Below, one piece after another: positions 1-8,126 of a stretch of DNA of 58,296 nt (position 1 is its first letter; each line of letters opens with the position of its first letter). The notes beneath the pieces were generated by a model. It made no database searches and had not been told where the DNA came from. It saw only the letters and a list, made by a program, of their open reading frames with translations. The position numbers were made by a program, and so were the translations under genes. This DNA comes from Streptomyces globisporus (GTDB taxonomy: Bacteria > Actinomycetota > Actinomycetes > Streptomycetales > Streptomycetaceae): NCBI RefSeq assembly GCF_003501885.1, contig NZ_QWFA01000008.1:4322-62617 (forward strand). Direction: 5' to 3'.

Positions 1-16
1 CCTCTGAGACTTCCCC

Positions 17-38
17 CCCCCGCCTGATCAGGCGGGGG
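17..38 (-). terminator. Palindromic hairpin at the 3' end of rnhA
   Basis: An 8-bp GC stem, CCCCCGCC paired with GGCGGGGG, encloses TGATCA. The stop codon of rnhA (positions 28-30) lies in the loop. No U-tract follows on the minus strand, so this is a stem-type terminator or RNA 3'-end stabiliser by inference. Confidence 0.5.
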
Positions 39-753
39 CCGTACGGCACTCCGGGTGACCCCAGCCGTTCGGGTTCTTCGCGATCGGCTCCTGGGCCGCG
101 TACGGCTTGCCGCAGTGGCACCGGCCGGCGAAGCGCGCCTTGATCGTGCCGCCGGACCGCCCGCTCCGGGCCGCGCCCCCGGCGCTCCTCTCCTTCGCGC
201 CGCCCGATCGGCCGCCCGCCGCCCCGGACGCCTCCGTACGCCCCTTCGTGGTCCGCGCGGGCGCGGGCACCGGCAGAGCCGTCGCGCCGTGCGCCGTACC
301 GGCCGCAAGCTGGGTGACCGCCACCTCGCTGGCCGCCTGGTCGGCGATCGCGTTGAGCGGGTCGCCGTTCACCTGGTGGGCGGGAACGTAGCGGAACGTC
401 ACCGAGCGGTCGGCGAGCAGAGCGTCGATCCGGGTGACCAGCTCACGGTTGGCGACGGGCTTGCCGCCGGAGGTCTTCCAGCCGTTGCGCTTCCAGCCCG
501 GCAGCCACTTGGTCACGGCGTTCATGGCGTACTGCGAGTCCATCCGCACCTCGACGCGCACCGCCGGGTCGGTGGACTCCAGCAGCTCCGCCAGGGCGGT
601 GAGCTCGGCGACGTTGTTCGTCGCCGTGCCCAGCGGACCGGCCTCCCAGCGCACCGGGTTGCCCTGCGCGTCGGCCGCGACCCACGCCCAGGCCGCCGGT
701 CCCGGATTTCCCTTCGACGCCCCGTCACACGCGGCGATGATGCTCTCGTTCAT
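28..753 (-). CDS. rnhA: Ribonuclease HI with Cys-containing C-terminal tail
   Basis: Degrades the RNA strand of RNA:DNA hybrids in the cytoplasm. The 241-residue product has the RNase H fold in its first ~150 residues with the four acidic catalytic residues visible: D10 (CDGASKGNPG), E50 (NNVAEL), D72 (RMDSQYA) and D138 (AIADQA), plus the loop His126 (PAHQ). The family is usually ~150 residues. Here a Gly/Ser/Arg/Ala-rich linker follows and ends in a short segment with CHC and a later Cys that could bind metal. The start was set at MNESI because the fold begins there and GAGGG abuts it. An in-frame ATG at 777 with GGAG five bases upstream would add eight residues and cannot be excluded. Confidence 0.85.
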   Translation of the reverse strand: MNESIIAACDGASKGNPGPAAWAWVAADAQGNPVRWEAGPLGTATNNVAELTALAELLESTDPAVRVEVRMDSQYAMNAVTKWLPGWKRNGWKTSGGKPVANRELVTRIDALLADRSVTFRYVPAHQVNGDPLNAIADQAASEVAVTQLAAGTAHGATALPVPAPARTTKGRTEASGAAGGRSGGAKERSAGGAARSGRSGGTIKARFAGRCHCGKPYAAQEPIAKNPNGWGHPECRTAPA

Positions 754-814
754 CCCTCGATCATGCCAGCCCCGCATGACCGCTCCGACCGGCCGCGGGC
801 GCCCGCCGCCCCGG

Positions 815-1609
815 TCAGGGCAGGATCGAGTCCACGTAACCGCCGTCGACCCGGACGGCCGCCCCGGTCGTCGCCGAGGCCTGCGCGGAGCTGAGGTAGA
901 CGACCAGGTTCGCGATCTCCTCGGGCTCGATGAGCCGCTGGAGCAGGGACTGCGGCCGGTGCAGCCGCATGAACTCCCGCTGCGCCTCGTCCCAGGGCAG
1001 TTCCTTGTCGACCAGCTCGTACACGAAGTCCTCCACGCCGCCGGTGTGCGTGGGGCCTGCGATCACGGAGTTCACCGTCACGCCGGTGCCCGCGGCCTCC
1101 TTGGCGAAGCCCCGGGAGACGGCGAGCAGCGCGGTCTTCGACATCCCGTAGTGGATCATCTCGGCGGGGATCACGATCGCGGAGTCGCTGGCGATGTTCA
1201 GCACCCGGCCCCAACCCTGCCCGGTCATCCCGGGCAGGTAGTGGCGGATGAGGCGCACGGCGCTGAGCACGTTCGTGTCGAAGTACGTCTTCCACTCCGC
1301 GTCGGTGATCTCCAGCGGCGGCCGGGATCCGAAGATGCCGAGGTTGTTGACGAGGACGTCGGCCGCGGGCACCGCCGCGTACAGCAGCTCGGCGCCCTCC
1401 TCGGTGGTCAGGTCGCAGGCCACGGTGACCACGGACGCGTCCGGCACCGCGGCTCGCAGGGACCGTGCCGCCTCGTCCAGCCGTCTCTGAGTCCGCCCGG
1501 TCAGGACGACTCCGGCGCCCGCGTCGGCCAGTCCGGTGGCGATGGCGAGGCCGATGCCCTGCGAGGACCCGGTCACCACCGCGTTCCTGCCCGTCAGGTC
1601 GATACGCAC
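815..1609 (-). CDS. SDR-family NAD(P)-dependent oxidoreductase
   Basis: A complete 264-residue classical short-chain dehydrogenase. It shows the cofactor motif TGSSQGIG (residues 13-20), NNLG (88-91), Asn113, a serine in the SDS stretch near 141-143, and the YxxxK catalytic pair Y154/K158. The start is GTG at 1609 with GGAG about seven bases upstream. It is divergent from the ABC exporter at 1800, with 190 bp between them holding a MerR-type promoter that points the other way. The substrate cannot be told from sequence; the family covers many alcohols, ketones and sugars. No frameshift or missing motif was seen. Confidence 0.85.
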   Translation of the reverse strand: MRIDLTGRNAVVTGSSQGIGLAIATGLADAGAGVVLTGRTQRRLDEAARSLRAAVPDASVVTVACDLTTEEGAELLYAAVPAADVLVNNLGIFGSRPPLEITDAEWKTYFDTNVLSAVRLIRHYLPGMTGQGWGRVLNIASDSAIVIPAEMIHYGMSKTALLAVSRGFAKEAAGTGVTVNSVIAGPTHTGGVEDFVYELVDKELPWDEAQREFMRLHRPQSLLQRLIEPEEIANLVVYLSSAQASATTGAAVRVDGGYVDSILP

Positions 1610-1685
1610 GCCGCTTCTCCCTCATCCGCTCGTCCAGACCGTCCCCGCCAGGCTCGCACCCCCGCTCGCGGCACGCCCATCGGCC

Positions 1686-1716
1686 TTGACCTCAAGCAAG
1701 CTTCAGGTTTTAGCGT
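1686..1716 (+). promoter_or_regulatory. MerR-type promoter with 19-bp spacer and operator dyad
   Basis: A -35 TTGACC (1686-1691) and -10 TAGCGT (1711-1716) are separated by 19 bp, the long spacer typical of MerR-family-activated promoters. Centred in the spacer is a dyad at 1689-1708: ACCTCAAGC, two bases, GCTTCAGGT, with one mismatched pair. It reads toward the ABC exporter whose ATG is at 1800. No MerR gene is in the window, so the activator is unknown. Confidence 0.7.
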
Positions 1717-1799
1717 TCTCAGTGAACCCGGGGCCGCACGGCCGACGGGAATCCGCAGGCCGTCGGGCGATCCGGGGGCCATCGATTTCGGAGCGCCCC

Positions 1800-3698
1800 A
1801 TGGACATGGAAGTCACGGCGTGGCATTCGCTGCACAGCGCGATGAACGCCCAGCAGGACCGCCGGCCCTTCTCCCGGGCGTCCCTGCGCCGCATCATGCT
1901 CTTCGCCCGGCCCCACCGACGGCGGATCCACCGCTTCCTGCTGCTGAGCGTCCTGACCGCGCTCCTCGCGGTGGCCACTCCGCTGCTGGCCGGGAAGGTC
2001 GTCGACGCGATCGTGAACGGCGAGGGCACCGGCACGGTCACCCGGCTCGCCCTGCTCATCGCGCTCATCGCCGTCGTGGAGGCCGGTCTCGGCCTGCTCA
2101 CCCGCTGGCTGTCGGCGACGCTGGGCGAGGGCCTGATCCTGGACCTGCGCACCGCCGTCTTCGACCATGTGCAGAAGATGCCGGTGGCCTTCTTCACCCG
2201 GACCCGGACCGGCGCCCTGGTCAGCCGGCTCAACAACGACGTGATCGGCGCGCAGCGGGCGTTCAGCAACACGCTCTCCGGCGTGGTCTCCAACCTGGTC
2301 ACCCTGCTGCTGACGCTCGCGGTGATGCTCACGATCTCCTGGCAGATCACCCTGCTCTCGCTGGTGCTGCTCCCCGTGTTCGTCGTACCGGCCCGCCGGA
2401 TGGGAGCCAGGATGGCCGGACTCCAGCGGGAGGCGGCCGACCACAACGCCGCGATGGGCACCCAGATGACCGAGCGGTTCTCCGCCCCCGGCGCGACGCT
2501 CGTCAAGCTCTTCGGCCGGCCCTCGGACGAGTCGGCCGAGTTCGCCGCCCGCGCCGACCGGGTGCGTGACATCGGCGTCCGTACGGCGATGGCCCAGTCG
2601 GCATTCATCACCGCCCTCACCCTGGTCTCCGCCCTGGCGCTGGCCCTGGTCTACGGGCTCGGCGGCTTCTACGCCCTGCGCGGCAGCCTGGATCCGGGCG
2701 CCGTGGTGGCGCTCGCGCTGCTGCTGACCCGGCTGTACGCGCCGCTCACCGCCCTCGCCGGGGCCCGGGTCGAGGTGATGAGCGCGCTCGTCAGCTTCGA
2801 GCGGGTCTTCGAGATCCTGGACCTGAAGCCGCTGATCGAGCAGAAGCCGGACGCCCGCCGGGTGCCCGAAGGCCCGGTCTCCGTGGAGTTCGACGAGGTG
2901 TCCTTCGGCTACCCCACCGCCGAGAAGGTCTCCCTGGCCTCGCTGGAGGAGGTCGCCACGCTCGACGACCGGGGCGGCACGCCGGTCCTGCACCAGGTGT
3001 CCTTCCGGGCCGAGCCGGGCCAGACGATCGCCCTGGTGGGCTCCTCGGGTGCGGGCAAGTCGACGATCGCGCAACTGCTGCCCCGGCTGTACGACGCGGA
3101 CGCCGGTTCCGTCCGGCTGAACGGTGTCGACGTACGCGATCTGAGCGCCGACTCGATCCGGGACACGCTCGGCATGGTCACCCAGGACGGGCACCTCTTC
3201 CACGAGTCGGTCCGCGCCAATCTGCTGATCGCCCGGCCCGACGCCTCCGAGGACGACATCTGGGACGCGCTGCGCCGCTCCCGGCTCGACGGTCTGATCG
3301 CCTCGCTGCCCGACGGGCTCGACACCGTGGTCGGCGAGCGCGGCTACCGGCTCTCCGGCGGGGAGCGCCAGCGCCTCACCATCGCCCGGCTGCTGCTGGC
3401 CCGTCAGCGGGTGGTGATCCTCGACGAGGCGACCGCGCATCTCGACTCCACCTCGGAGGCGGCCGTCCAGGAGGCGCTGGCCGAGGCGCTGTCGGGCCGG
3501 ACCGCCCTGGTGATCGCCCACCGGCTCTCGACCGTACGGGCGGCCGACCGGATCCTGGTGCTGGAGGCGGGCCGGGTCGTCGAGAGCGGCACGCACACGG
3601 AGCTGCTGGCGGCCGGCGGACGGTACGAGGAGCTGTACCGCACCCAGTTCGAGCGGCCGTCCTCGGACGGGGGGCGACCGGTCCAGCCGGTCGGCTGA
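1800..3698 (+). CDS. ABC exporter, fused permease and ATPase
   Basis: A 632-residue half-transporter that would act as a homodimer or heterodimer in the membrane. The N-terminal ABC_membrane domain has about six hydrophobic helices (first near RRRIHRFLLLSVLTALLA). The ATPase domain has Walker A (VGSSGAGKST, ~residue 414), signature LSGGERQR (~518), Walker B (VVILDEATAHLDS, ~540) and the switch His in VIAHRLST. The start was chosen at 1800 because GGAG lies six bases upstream; the open frame extends further 5' but through the promoter. The MerR-type promoter suggests induction by a toxic compound, which fits drug or metabolite export. The substrate is unknown. Confidence 0.85.
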   Translation: MDMEVTAWHSLHSAMNAQQDRRPFSRASLRRIMLFARPHRRRIHRFLLLSVLTALLAVATPLLAGKVVDAIVNGEGTGTVTRLALLIALIAVVEAGLGLLTRWLSATLGEGLILDLRTAVFDHVQKMPVAFFTRTRTGALVSRLNNDVIGAQRAFSNTLSGVVSNLVTLLLTLAVMLTISWQITLLSLVLLPVFVVPARRMGARMAGLQREAADHNAAMGTQMTERFSAPGATLVKLFGRPSDESAEFAARADRVRDIGVRTAMAQSAFITALTLVSALALALVYGLGGFYALRGSLDPGAVVALALLLTRLYAPLTALAGARVEVMSALVSFERVFEILDLKPLIEQKPDARRVPEGPVSVEFDEVSFGYPTAEKVSLASLEEVATLDDRGGTPVLHQVSFRAEPGQTIALVGSSGAGKSTIAQLLPRLYDADAGSVRLNGVDVRDLSADSIRDTLGMVTQDGHLFHESVRANLLIARPDASEDDIWDALRRSRLDGLIASLPDGLDTVVGERGYRLSGGERQRLTIARLLLARQRVVILDEATAHLDSTSEAAVQEALAEALSGRTALVIAHRLSTVRAADRILVLEAGRVVESGTHTELLAAGGRYEELYRTQFERPSSDGGRPVQPVG

Positions 3699-3711
3699 CG
3701 CAGGGCCCACA

Positions 3712-3785
3712 CCCGTATCGGCGCGCGCTGACGCCGTCCGGCCGGACCTCACCGGCCGGGCGGCGTCAGCGCGTGCCGATACGGG
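3712..3785. terminator. Long near-perfect inverted repeat, bidirectional terminator
   Basis: CCCGTATCGGC at 3712 pairs with GCCGATACGGG ending at 3785. The stem continues inward through GCGCTGACGCCG / CGGCGTCAGCGC and CCGGCCGG-like arms to a short loop, with only a few mismatches over more than 30 bp. It lies just after the ABC exporter stop and runs into the 3' end of the convergent small ORF, so it can serve both directions. Confidence 0.7.
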
Positions 3786-4032
3786 CGAAGGAAGGCCGCT
3801 CGGCGGTCCGCAGCCGCCGCAGGGCGTGGCCGCCGCACCGGCGCCACTCCTTGGGCGAGACCCGCGGGCGGTGCCCGTTGGTGACGAGCGCGTTCACCGA
3901 CGTCATCGGGTCCGCCGCCATGGTCTTGGCCAGCAGTACGCCGACCACCAGCGGGAGCAGCGTGACGGCCAGGGCTGAGCCGGCGGTGGTGACGTGCTCG
4001 ATACGGGGGCGGCGCGGCGCTTCGGAGGTCAT
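3766..4032 (-). CDS. Small single-pass membrane protein, function unknown
   Basis: An 88-residue product starting MTSEAPRR has one hydrophobic segment (about residues 14-37, ALAVTLLPLVVGVLLA) and a basic C-terminal tail (WRRCGGHALRRLR). I recognise no family. The ATG at 4032 has no strong ribosome site; an upstream extension to 4143 is open but lacks typical coding character. Its last codons lie inside the inverted repeat shared with the ABC exporter. It sits between convergent and divergent neighbours, so it is probably monocistronic. The call rests on the plausible transmembrane helix and on there being no competing frame. Confidence 0.45.
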   Translation of the reverse strand: MTSEAPRRPRIEHVTTAGSALAVTLLPLVVGVLLAKTMAADPMTSVNALVTNGHRPRVSPKEWRRCGGHALRRLRTAERPSFARIGTR

Positions 4033-4183
4033 ACGGCCATCGAACAGCGGCCCGGGAAGCCGAACATCGGGGAACGTACTCAGGAGGGGAGGACCGGCAT
4101 ACTCAGGCGCTCGCCGGGGGACGCTCACACCGGCCGGGCACATGGCTCCCGGCCGGCCGCCGGACCACGGAAGGACCGCCTCG

Positions 4184-4837
4184 ATGGGTGACAGCCAGGG
4201 ACGTGCGGGCGAGGGTCACGGGAGTCCGGCCGCGGCCGTGTTCGACGCGCTGGGCGCGGAGTACGAACGGGCCTTCGCCGCTTCGGCCGCTCACCGGGAG
4301 TCGCTGGATCGGCTGCTGGCGGATCTCGCCCCGGGCAGCCGGGTGCTGGACGTGGGCAGCGGGACGGGCCGGCCCACGGCACAGACCCTGGCGGAGGCGG
4401 GACACCGGGTGCTGGGCGTCGACGTGTCTCCGGTGATGACCGCGCTGGCGGCCCGGCGGGTTCCGGGGGCCGAGTTCCGGTGCGCCGACATCCGCGATCT
4501 CCCACTGGCTGAGGGCGAGTTCGACGCGGTCTGTGTGTACTTCTCGCTCCTGCAGCTGGAGCGCGGCGAGCAGATCGAACTGCTGGAGCGGCTCGTGCGG
4601 TCACTGCGGCCCGGCGGGCTGCTGGTCGCCGCGACGGTGCCGGTGGACGTCGCCGGGGTCGACGCGGTGTTCATGGGGCAGCCGGTCCGGGTCTCCAGCT
4701 TCGGCGCCGAGGAGTTCACCGCCCTGATCGCACGGGCGGGCGTCGCCGTCGAGTGGACGCACAGCGCGCTGTTCACCCCTGACCACCCGGCGGGCGCACC
4801 CGAGCCGCATGTCTTCGTGCACGGCCGACGCATCTGA
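4184..4837 (+). CDS. Class I SAM-dependent methyltransferase
   Basis: A 217-residue cytoplasmic methyltransferase. Motif I is VLDVGSGTG (residues 54-62), followed by an acidic loop GVDVSPVM and CADIRDLPLAEGEFDAV, the usual order of SAM-binding motifs in the Methyltransf_11/25 group. GGAAGGA lies eight bases before the ATG at 4184; the longer open frame upstream overlaps the opposite-strand small gene and is not used. The acceptor substrate is not identifiable. No partner genes adjoin it: a 327-bp gap separates it from the carbonic anhydrase. Confidence 0.8.
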   Translation: MGDSQGRAGEGHGSPAAAVFDALGAEYERAFAASAAHRESLDRLLADLAPGSRVLDVGSGTGRPTAQTLAEAGHRVLGVDVSPVMTALAARRVPGAEFRCADIRDLPLAEGEFDAVCVYFSLLQLERGEQIELLERLVRSLRPGGLLVAATVPVDVAGVDAVFMGQPVRVSSFGAEEFTALIARAGVAVEWTHSALFTPDHPAGAPEPHVFVHGRRI

Positions 4838-5164
4838 CGGCGCAGTCATACCTCGCGGAACTCTTCACACTCTCCACCCATTGGCAATCACAAAGAACAA
4901 GCCGAATGAATGACTTGGGTGGCGCATTTACGTTCCTTCACGAGAAGGTAATGCGATAGCAAAGTTCTGGTCTATATGCTCAGCTGTAGTCGTATCCGTA
5001 CGGAGCGGCCGGAGCGAGCCTCATAACGGCTGCCGTCCGGCAAACCGCAAGGTGAAGAACCCTTCATCTATTCCGAACACGCATACGGACACAACTAGCG
5101 CATTCGTCAATATGACCCGACCACACCGCTCCCCGGCACCGCCGGATGCAGGAGGCAGGCCACC
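4838..5164. other. 327-bp intergenic region upstream of the carbonic anhydrase
   Basis: No gene is seen. The stretch is more AT-rich than its surroundings. It holds a small inverted repeat CCTTC-ACGA-GAAGG (4935-4948) and several AT-rich hexamers, but no -35/-10 pair I would defend. It probably carries the promoter and 5' leader of the carbonic anhydrase gene. Confidence 0.4.
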
Positions 5165-5761
5165 ATGCAGTCCCTCGTAGAACACGCCCGGACATTCACC
5201 GAGCACGTCGCCGCGAACGCAAAGGATTTCGAACGTCTCGCGGACGGCCAGACTCCCGAAGCACTCTTCGTCACGTGCTCGGACTCGCGTGTCGTCCCCT
5301 CGCTGATCACCGGCGCCCGCCCGGGTCAGCTCTTCGAACTCCGCACCGCGGGCAACATCGTCCCGCCCTATCCGGGCCGGGACCGGCCCACCGGTGAGGC
5401 CGCCACCATCGAGTACGCGCTGTGCGTGCTCCAGGTGCGCGACATCATCGTCTGCGGGCACTCCCACTGCGGCGCGGTGGGCGCGATCCTCCGCGGCGAC
5501 GACCTCTCCGCCATGCCGGCCGTCCGCCACTGGCTGGAGCACTCCACGGACGGCCGCACACCCCCCGCCGACGGCGGGGACCTCCCCGGTGCGGTCCAGG
5601 CCCACGCTCTCGCCCAGCTCGACACTCTGCGGGGCTACCCCGCGGTGCGCGAGCGGCTCGCCGAGGGCTCCCTCGGCCTGCACGCCTGGTACTACGAGGT
5701 GCACACCGGCTCCGTCAGCGTGCACCGACCCGAGCGCGGCACCGAGTTCGCCCGCCTTTGA
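5165..5761 (+). CDS. Beta-class carbonic anhydrase
   Basis: Interconverts CO2 and bicarbonate in the cytoplasm. The 198-residue length fits the family. Zinc ligands are visible as C38 (TCSDSR), H99 and C102 (GHSHCGAVG), with the conserved Asp40-Arg42 dyad. AGGAGG precedes the ATG at a good distance. The next gene, 72 bp downstream on the same strand, is a SulP anion transporter. This pairing recurs in bacteria, sometimes as fused proteins, and suggests joint handling of bicarbonate. Shared transcription is likely, since the only clear terminator is after the transporter. Confidence 0.9.
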   Translation: MQSLVEHARTFTEHVAANAKDFERLADGQTPEALFVTCSDSRVVPSLITGARPGQLFELRTAGNIVPPYPGRDRPTGEAATIEYALCVLQVRDIIVCGHSHCGAVGAILRGDDLSAMPAVRHWLEHSTDGRTPPADGGDLPGAVQAHALAQLDTLRGYPAVRERLAEGSLGLHAWYYEVHTGSVSVHRPERGTEFARL

Positions 5762-5833
5762 CGGCTCTCCCTCCCCCCACGTCCCCGCGCTCGGCTCCGG
5801 CCGGGCGCGACCGTACCCACAAGGGAAGCCATC

Positions 5834-7303
5834 GTGATTTCCGCGAAGGACCTCAAGAACCCCCACGTCGTACGACGAGACCTGCTGGCGTCGCTCGTCG
5901 TCTTCCTGGTCGCGCTGCCGCTGTGCGTCGGCGTCGCCGTCGCCTCCGGGGTCCCGGCCGAACTGGGCCTGGTCACCGGCATCGTCGGCGGACTCGTCGT
6001 CGGCCTCCTCCCCGGAAGCAAACTCCAGGTCAGCGGCCCCGCCGCCGGACTCACCGTCCTCGTCTTCGAAGCCGTCAAGGAATTCGGCCTGAGCACGCTC
6101 GGCCCGATCGTGCTGGCTGCCGGACTGCTCCAGGTCGTACTGGGTGTCGCGCGCTTCGGCCGCTGGTTCCGCGCCATCTCCGTCTCCGTGGTGCAGGGCA
6201 TGCTCGCCGGCATCGGCCTGATCATCGTGCTGGGCCAGGTGTACGCCATGGCCGACCTCGAACAGCCGGGCAGCGGACTCGCCAAACTGGCCGGGCTCCC
6301 CGGTCTGGCCGTCGACATCGTCACGAATCAGGAGGCCCTGAACGCCTTCGGGCTCGGCGCCGGAACGGTCGCGGTGCTGCTGCTGTGGCCGAAGCTCCCG
6401 GCCCGGGCCCGGATCGTCCCGGCTCCCCTCGCCGCGGTCGCCCTGGCCACAGCCGTCGCCTCACTGGCCGGGCTGCGGCCCGCGGTGGCCGATGTCAACG
6501 GGCTGCTGCAGGCCATCGATCTGCCCGGCGGGGCGGAGTTCTCCCGGCTCGCCGATGTGGCGGTCATCGGCACCGTCCTGGCCTTCGCCCTCATCGCCTC
6601 GGCCGAGAGCCTGTTCAGCGCGGCCGCCATCGACCGGATGCACGACGGCCCCCGTACCGACTACGACAAGGAGCTGGTGGCCCAGGGCGTCGGCAACACC
6701 ATCTGCGGGGCGCTCGGCGCCCTGCCGATGACCGCGGTCATCGTCCGCAGCGCCGCCAACGTCCAGGCCGGGGCGACCACCGCGCTCTCCCGGGTCGCCC
6801 ACGGTCTGTGGCTTCTGCTCTTCGCCGCGCTCCTGCCCGCCGCCGTCGGGATCATCCCGCTGGCCGCGCTCGCCGGAGTCCTGGTGCACGCCGGGTGCAA
6901 GCTGGTGCCCGCCAAGGAGTTCGGCCCGCTCTGGCGCGAACACCGCGGGGAGGCAGTTCTATTGGCGATCACCGCGATCGCCATCGTGGTGACCAACCTC
7001 TTCGAGGGGGTCGTGCTCGGCCTGCTGCTGGCGGTGGTCAAGTCGGCCTGGGAGACATCGCACGTCCAGCTCACCACCCATGAGCTCACCGGCGGCCGGG
7101 TCGTGGTGACCCTCACGGGGAACGCGACCTTCCTCCGACTGCCCCGCATCCTGGAGCAGTTGGAGAAGCTGCCGCAGGACCAGCCCATAGAGCTGGACCT
7201 CACCGGGCTGCGCCACCTCGACCACGCCTGCCGGGTCGCCCTGGAGAACTGGGCCCGCCGGCACAACAACGCGGAGATCGAGCCGGTGACGATCCGCCAG
7301 TAG
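5834..7303 (+). CDS. SulP-family inorganic anion (probable bicarbonate) transporter
   Basis: A 489-residue inner-membrane protein with about ten to twelve hydrophobic segments, starting with LLASLVVFLVALPLCVGVAV and the SulP signature region near GSKLQVSGPAAGLTVLV. A short STAS-like domain (about residues 405-489, with IELDLTGLRHLDH) closes the protein. The start is GTG at 5834, with GGGAAG upstream. SulP proteins carry sulfate, bicarbonate or other anions. The carbonic anhydrase immediately upstream favours bicarbonate, but this is inference from context. Confidence 0.85.
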   Translation: MISAKDLKNPHVVRRDLLASLVVFLVALPLCVGVAVASGVPAELGLVTGIVGGLVVGLLPGSKLQVSGPAAGLTVLVFEAVKEFGLSTLGPIVLAAGLLQVVLGVARFGRWFRAISVSVVQGMLAGIGLIIVLGQVYAMADLEQPGSGLAKLAGLPGLAVDIVTNQEALNAFGLGAGTVAVLLLWPKLPARARIVPAPLAAVALATAVASLAGLRPAVADVNGLLQAIDLPGGAEFSRLADVAVIGTVLAFALIASAESLFSAAAIDRMHDGPRTDYDKELVAQGVGNTICGALGALPMTAVIVRSAANVQAGATTALSRVAHGLWLLLFAALLPAAVGIIPLAALAGVLVHAGCKLVPAKEFGPLWREHRGEAVLLAITAIAIVVTNLFEGVVLGLLLAVVKSAWETSHVQLTTHELTGGRVVVTLTGNATFLRLPRILEQLEKLPQDQPIELDLTGLRHLDHACRVALENWARRHNNAEIEPVTIRQ

Positions 7304-7311
7304 GTCCCCGC

Positions 7312-7349
7312 CCGGGGCTTCTCGTCCGGACCTGGACGAGAAGCCCCGG
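7312..7349 (+). terminator. Terminator after carbonic anhydrase-SulP pair
   Basis: A perfect 16-bp stem, CCGGGGCTTCTCGTCC paired with GGACGAGAAGCCCCGG, has a six-base loop and starts nine bases after the SulP stop codon. No U-tract follows. Confidence 0.8.
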
Positions 7350-7510
7350 TAGCGCTTCGTCGCCTCGAGCGATCTCCCCCGGTGATGGACGGGCCGGCAG
7401 GATCGTGGGCCTCGGCGGCGTGTGAGGACTGAGGACCTCCCGCCGAAGACCGCTGACGAGACAGGGGTTAGGCGTCGCCTTTTATGGCGTGATCGTTCGC
7501 TGAGCCGTTC

Positions 7511-7651
7511 ATGACGGATCTCGTGGAGCGGTTGGTTCCGGACGAATTGTGGGTGTTGTTCAGGCGGCTGATGCCGCCGGCGGCGGTGATACGTCCGCAG
7601 AGCGGTGGCCGACCTCGGGCAGGTGACCGTGAGGTTCTGGCGGCGATCTCC
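7511..7651 (+). mobile_element. IS5-family transposase 5' fragment (IS fragment A)
   Basis: From ATG at 7511 the frame reads MTDLVERLVPDELWVLF and then RAGDREVLAAI, which I recognise as the N-terminus of a Streptomyces IS5-type DDE transposase. The match stops near 7648, where sequence switches to an unrelated sigma-factor fragment on the other strand. About 45 codons remain of an expected ~270, so it is a dead remnant. Bases 7350-7510 upstream hold no recognisable gene. Confidence 0.65.
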
Positions 7652-7908
7652 CGATCCTGCCGCCGGCGACGGTGAAGCTCATGACGGACAGTGGCTGCCC
7701 CTCGAGGGTGTTGACCAGACCGGCTACGCCGTTGACGAGTGCCGGGTGGATGGTTGCGGTCGTGGCCGTACGCTGGAAAGTGTGAAGCCGACCCGCCACC
7801 GCGGAAGCGCCCATGATCGCCCCCAGGCCACCGGTGAGAGCGTCGCCGTCCGCGCGCACGACCACGTCGGGATCGAGCAGGGCAAGGAGCGCGTCGAAGT
7901 CGCCCGCC
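7652..7908 (-). pseudogene. Fragment of ECF sigma factor, SnoaL-like C-terminal domain
   Basis: About 85 codons encode the C-terminal part of a SigJ/ECF41-type sigma factor: AGDFDALLALLDPDVVVRADG, then PALVNGVAGLVN and LSVMSFTVAGGRI. In intact proteins this NTF2/SnoaL-like domain follows sigma2 and sigma4. Both are missing here, and the fragment is bounded on each side by a transposase 5' fragment. The apparent open frames across it are fusions made at the junctions. It is not expected to be functional. Confidence 0.7.
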
Positions 7909-8050
7909 GTTCGGGAGCGGGTGGCAGCAGCGGGGCCACCCGCTCCCACAGGTCATCCGGAACAAGATCAGCACGCATTCCGGACACCCTGCCGACCAAG
8001 ATCACCGAGCACAAGAGCCGCGACTCACCTCACTGAAGCGATCAGTAAGG
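7909..8050 (-). mobile_element. IS5-family left end plus transposase 5' fragment (IS fragment B)
   Basis: On the minus strand the element begins at the terminal sequence CCTTACTGATCGCTTC (8050 downward) and reaches a transposase ATG at 7978, followed by MRADLVPDDLWERVAPLLPP, typical of a second IS5-type transposase. It ends after about 23 codons at ~7909, where the sigma-factor fragment begins. Its outermost 85 bp are repeated in inverse orientation at 10873. Confidence 0.75.
7966..8050. repeat. Left copy of an 85-bp inverted repeat
   Basis: The reverse complement of this stretch matches 10873-10957 with two mismatches. It is the left end of IS fragment B, from terminal repeat to the first transposase codons. 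Confidence 0.9.
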
Positions 8051-8126
8051 GGCCCAGGGCTTGGCACCGGTGGCAGAACGCCGATTTCCTTGCCTTGGGG
8101 GATGGTCCGCCTGTAGTGCGGTAGAC

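Noticed and set aside
1719..3752. 677-codon antisense frame over the ABC exporter
   Set aside because: Gly/Arg/Gln-rich composition and no motifs, while the plus strand carries all ABC signatures.
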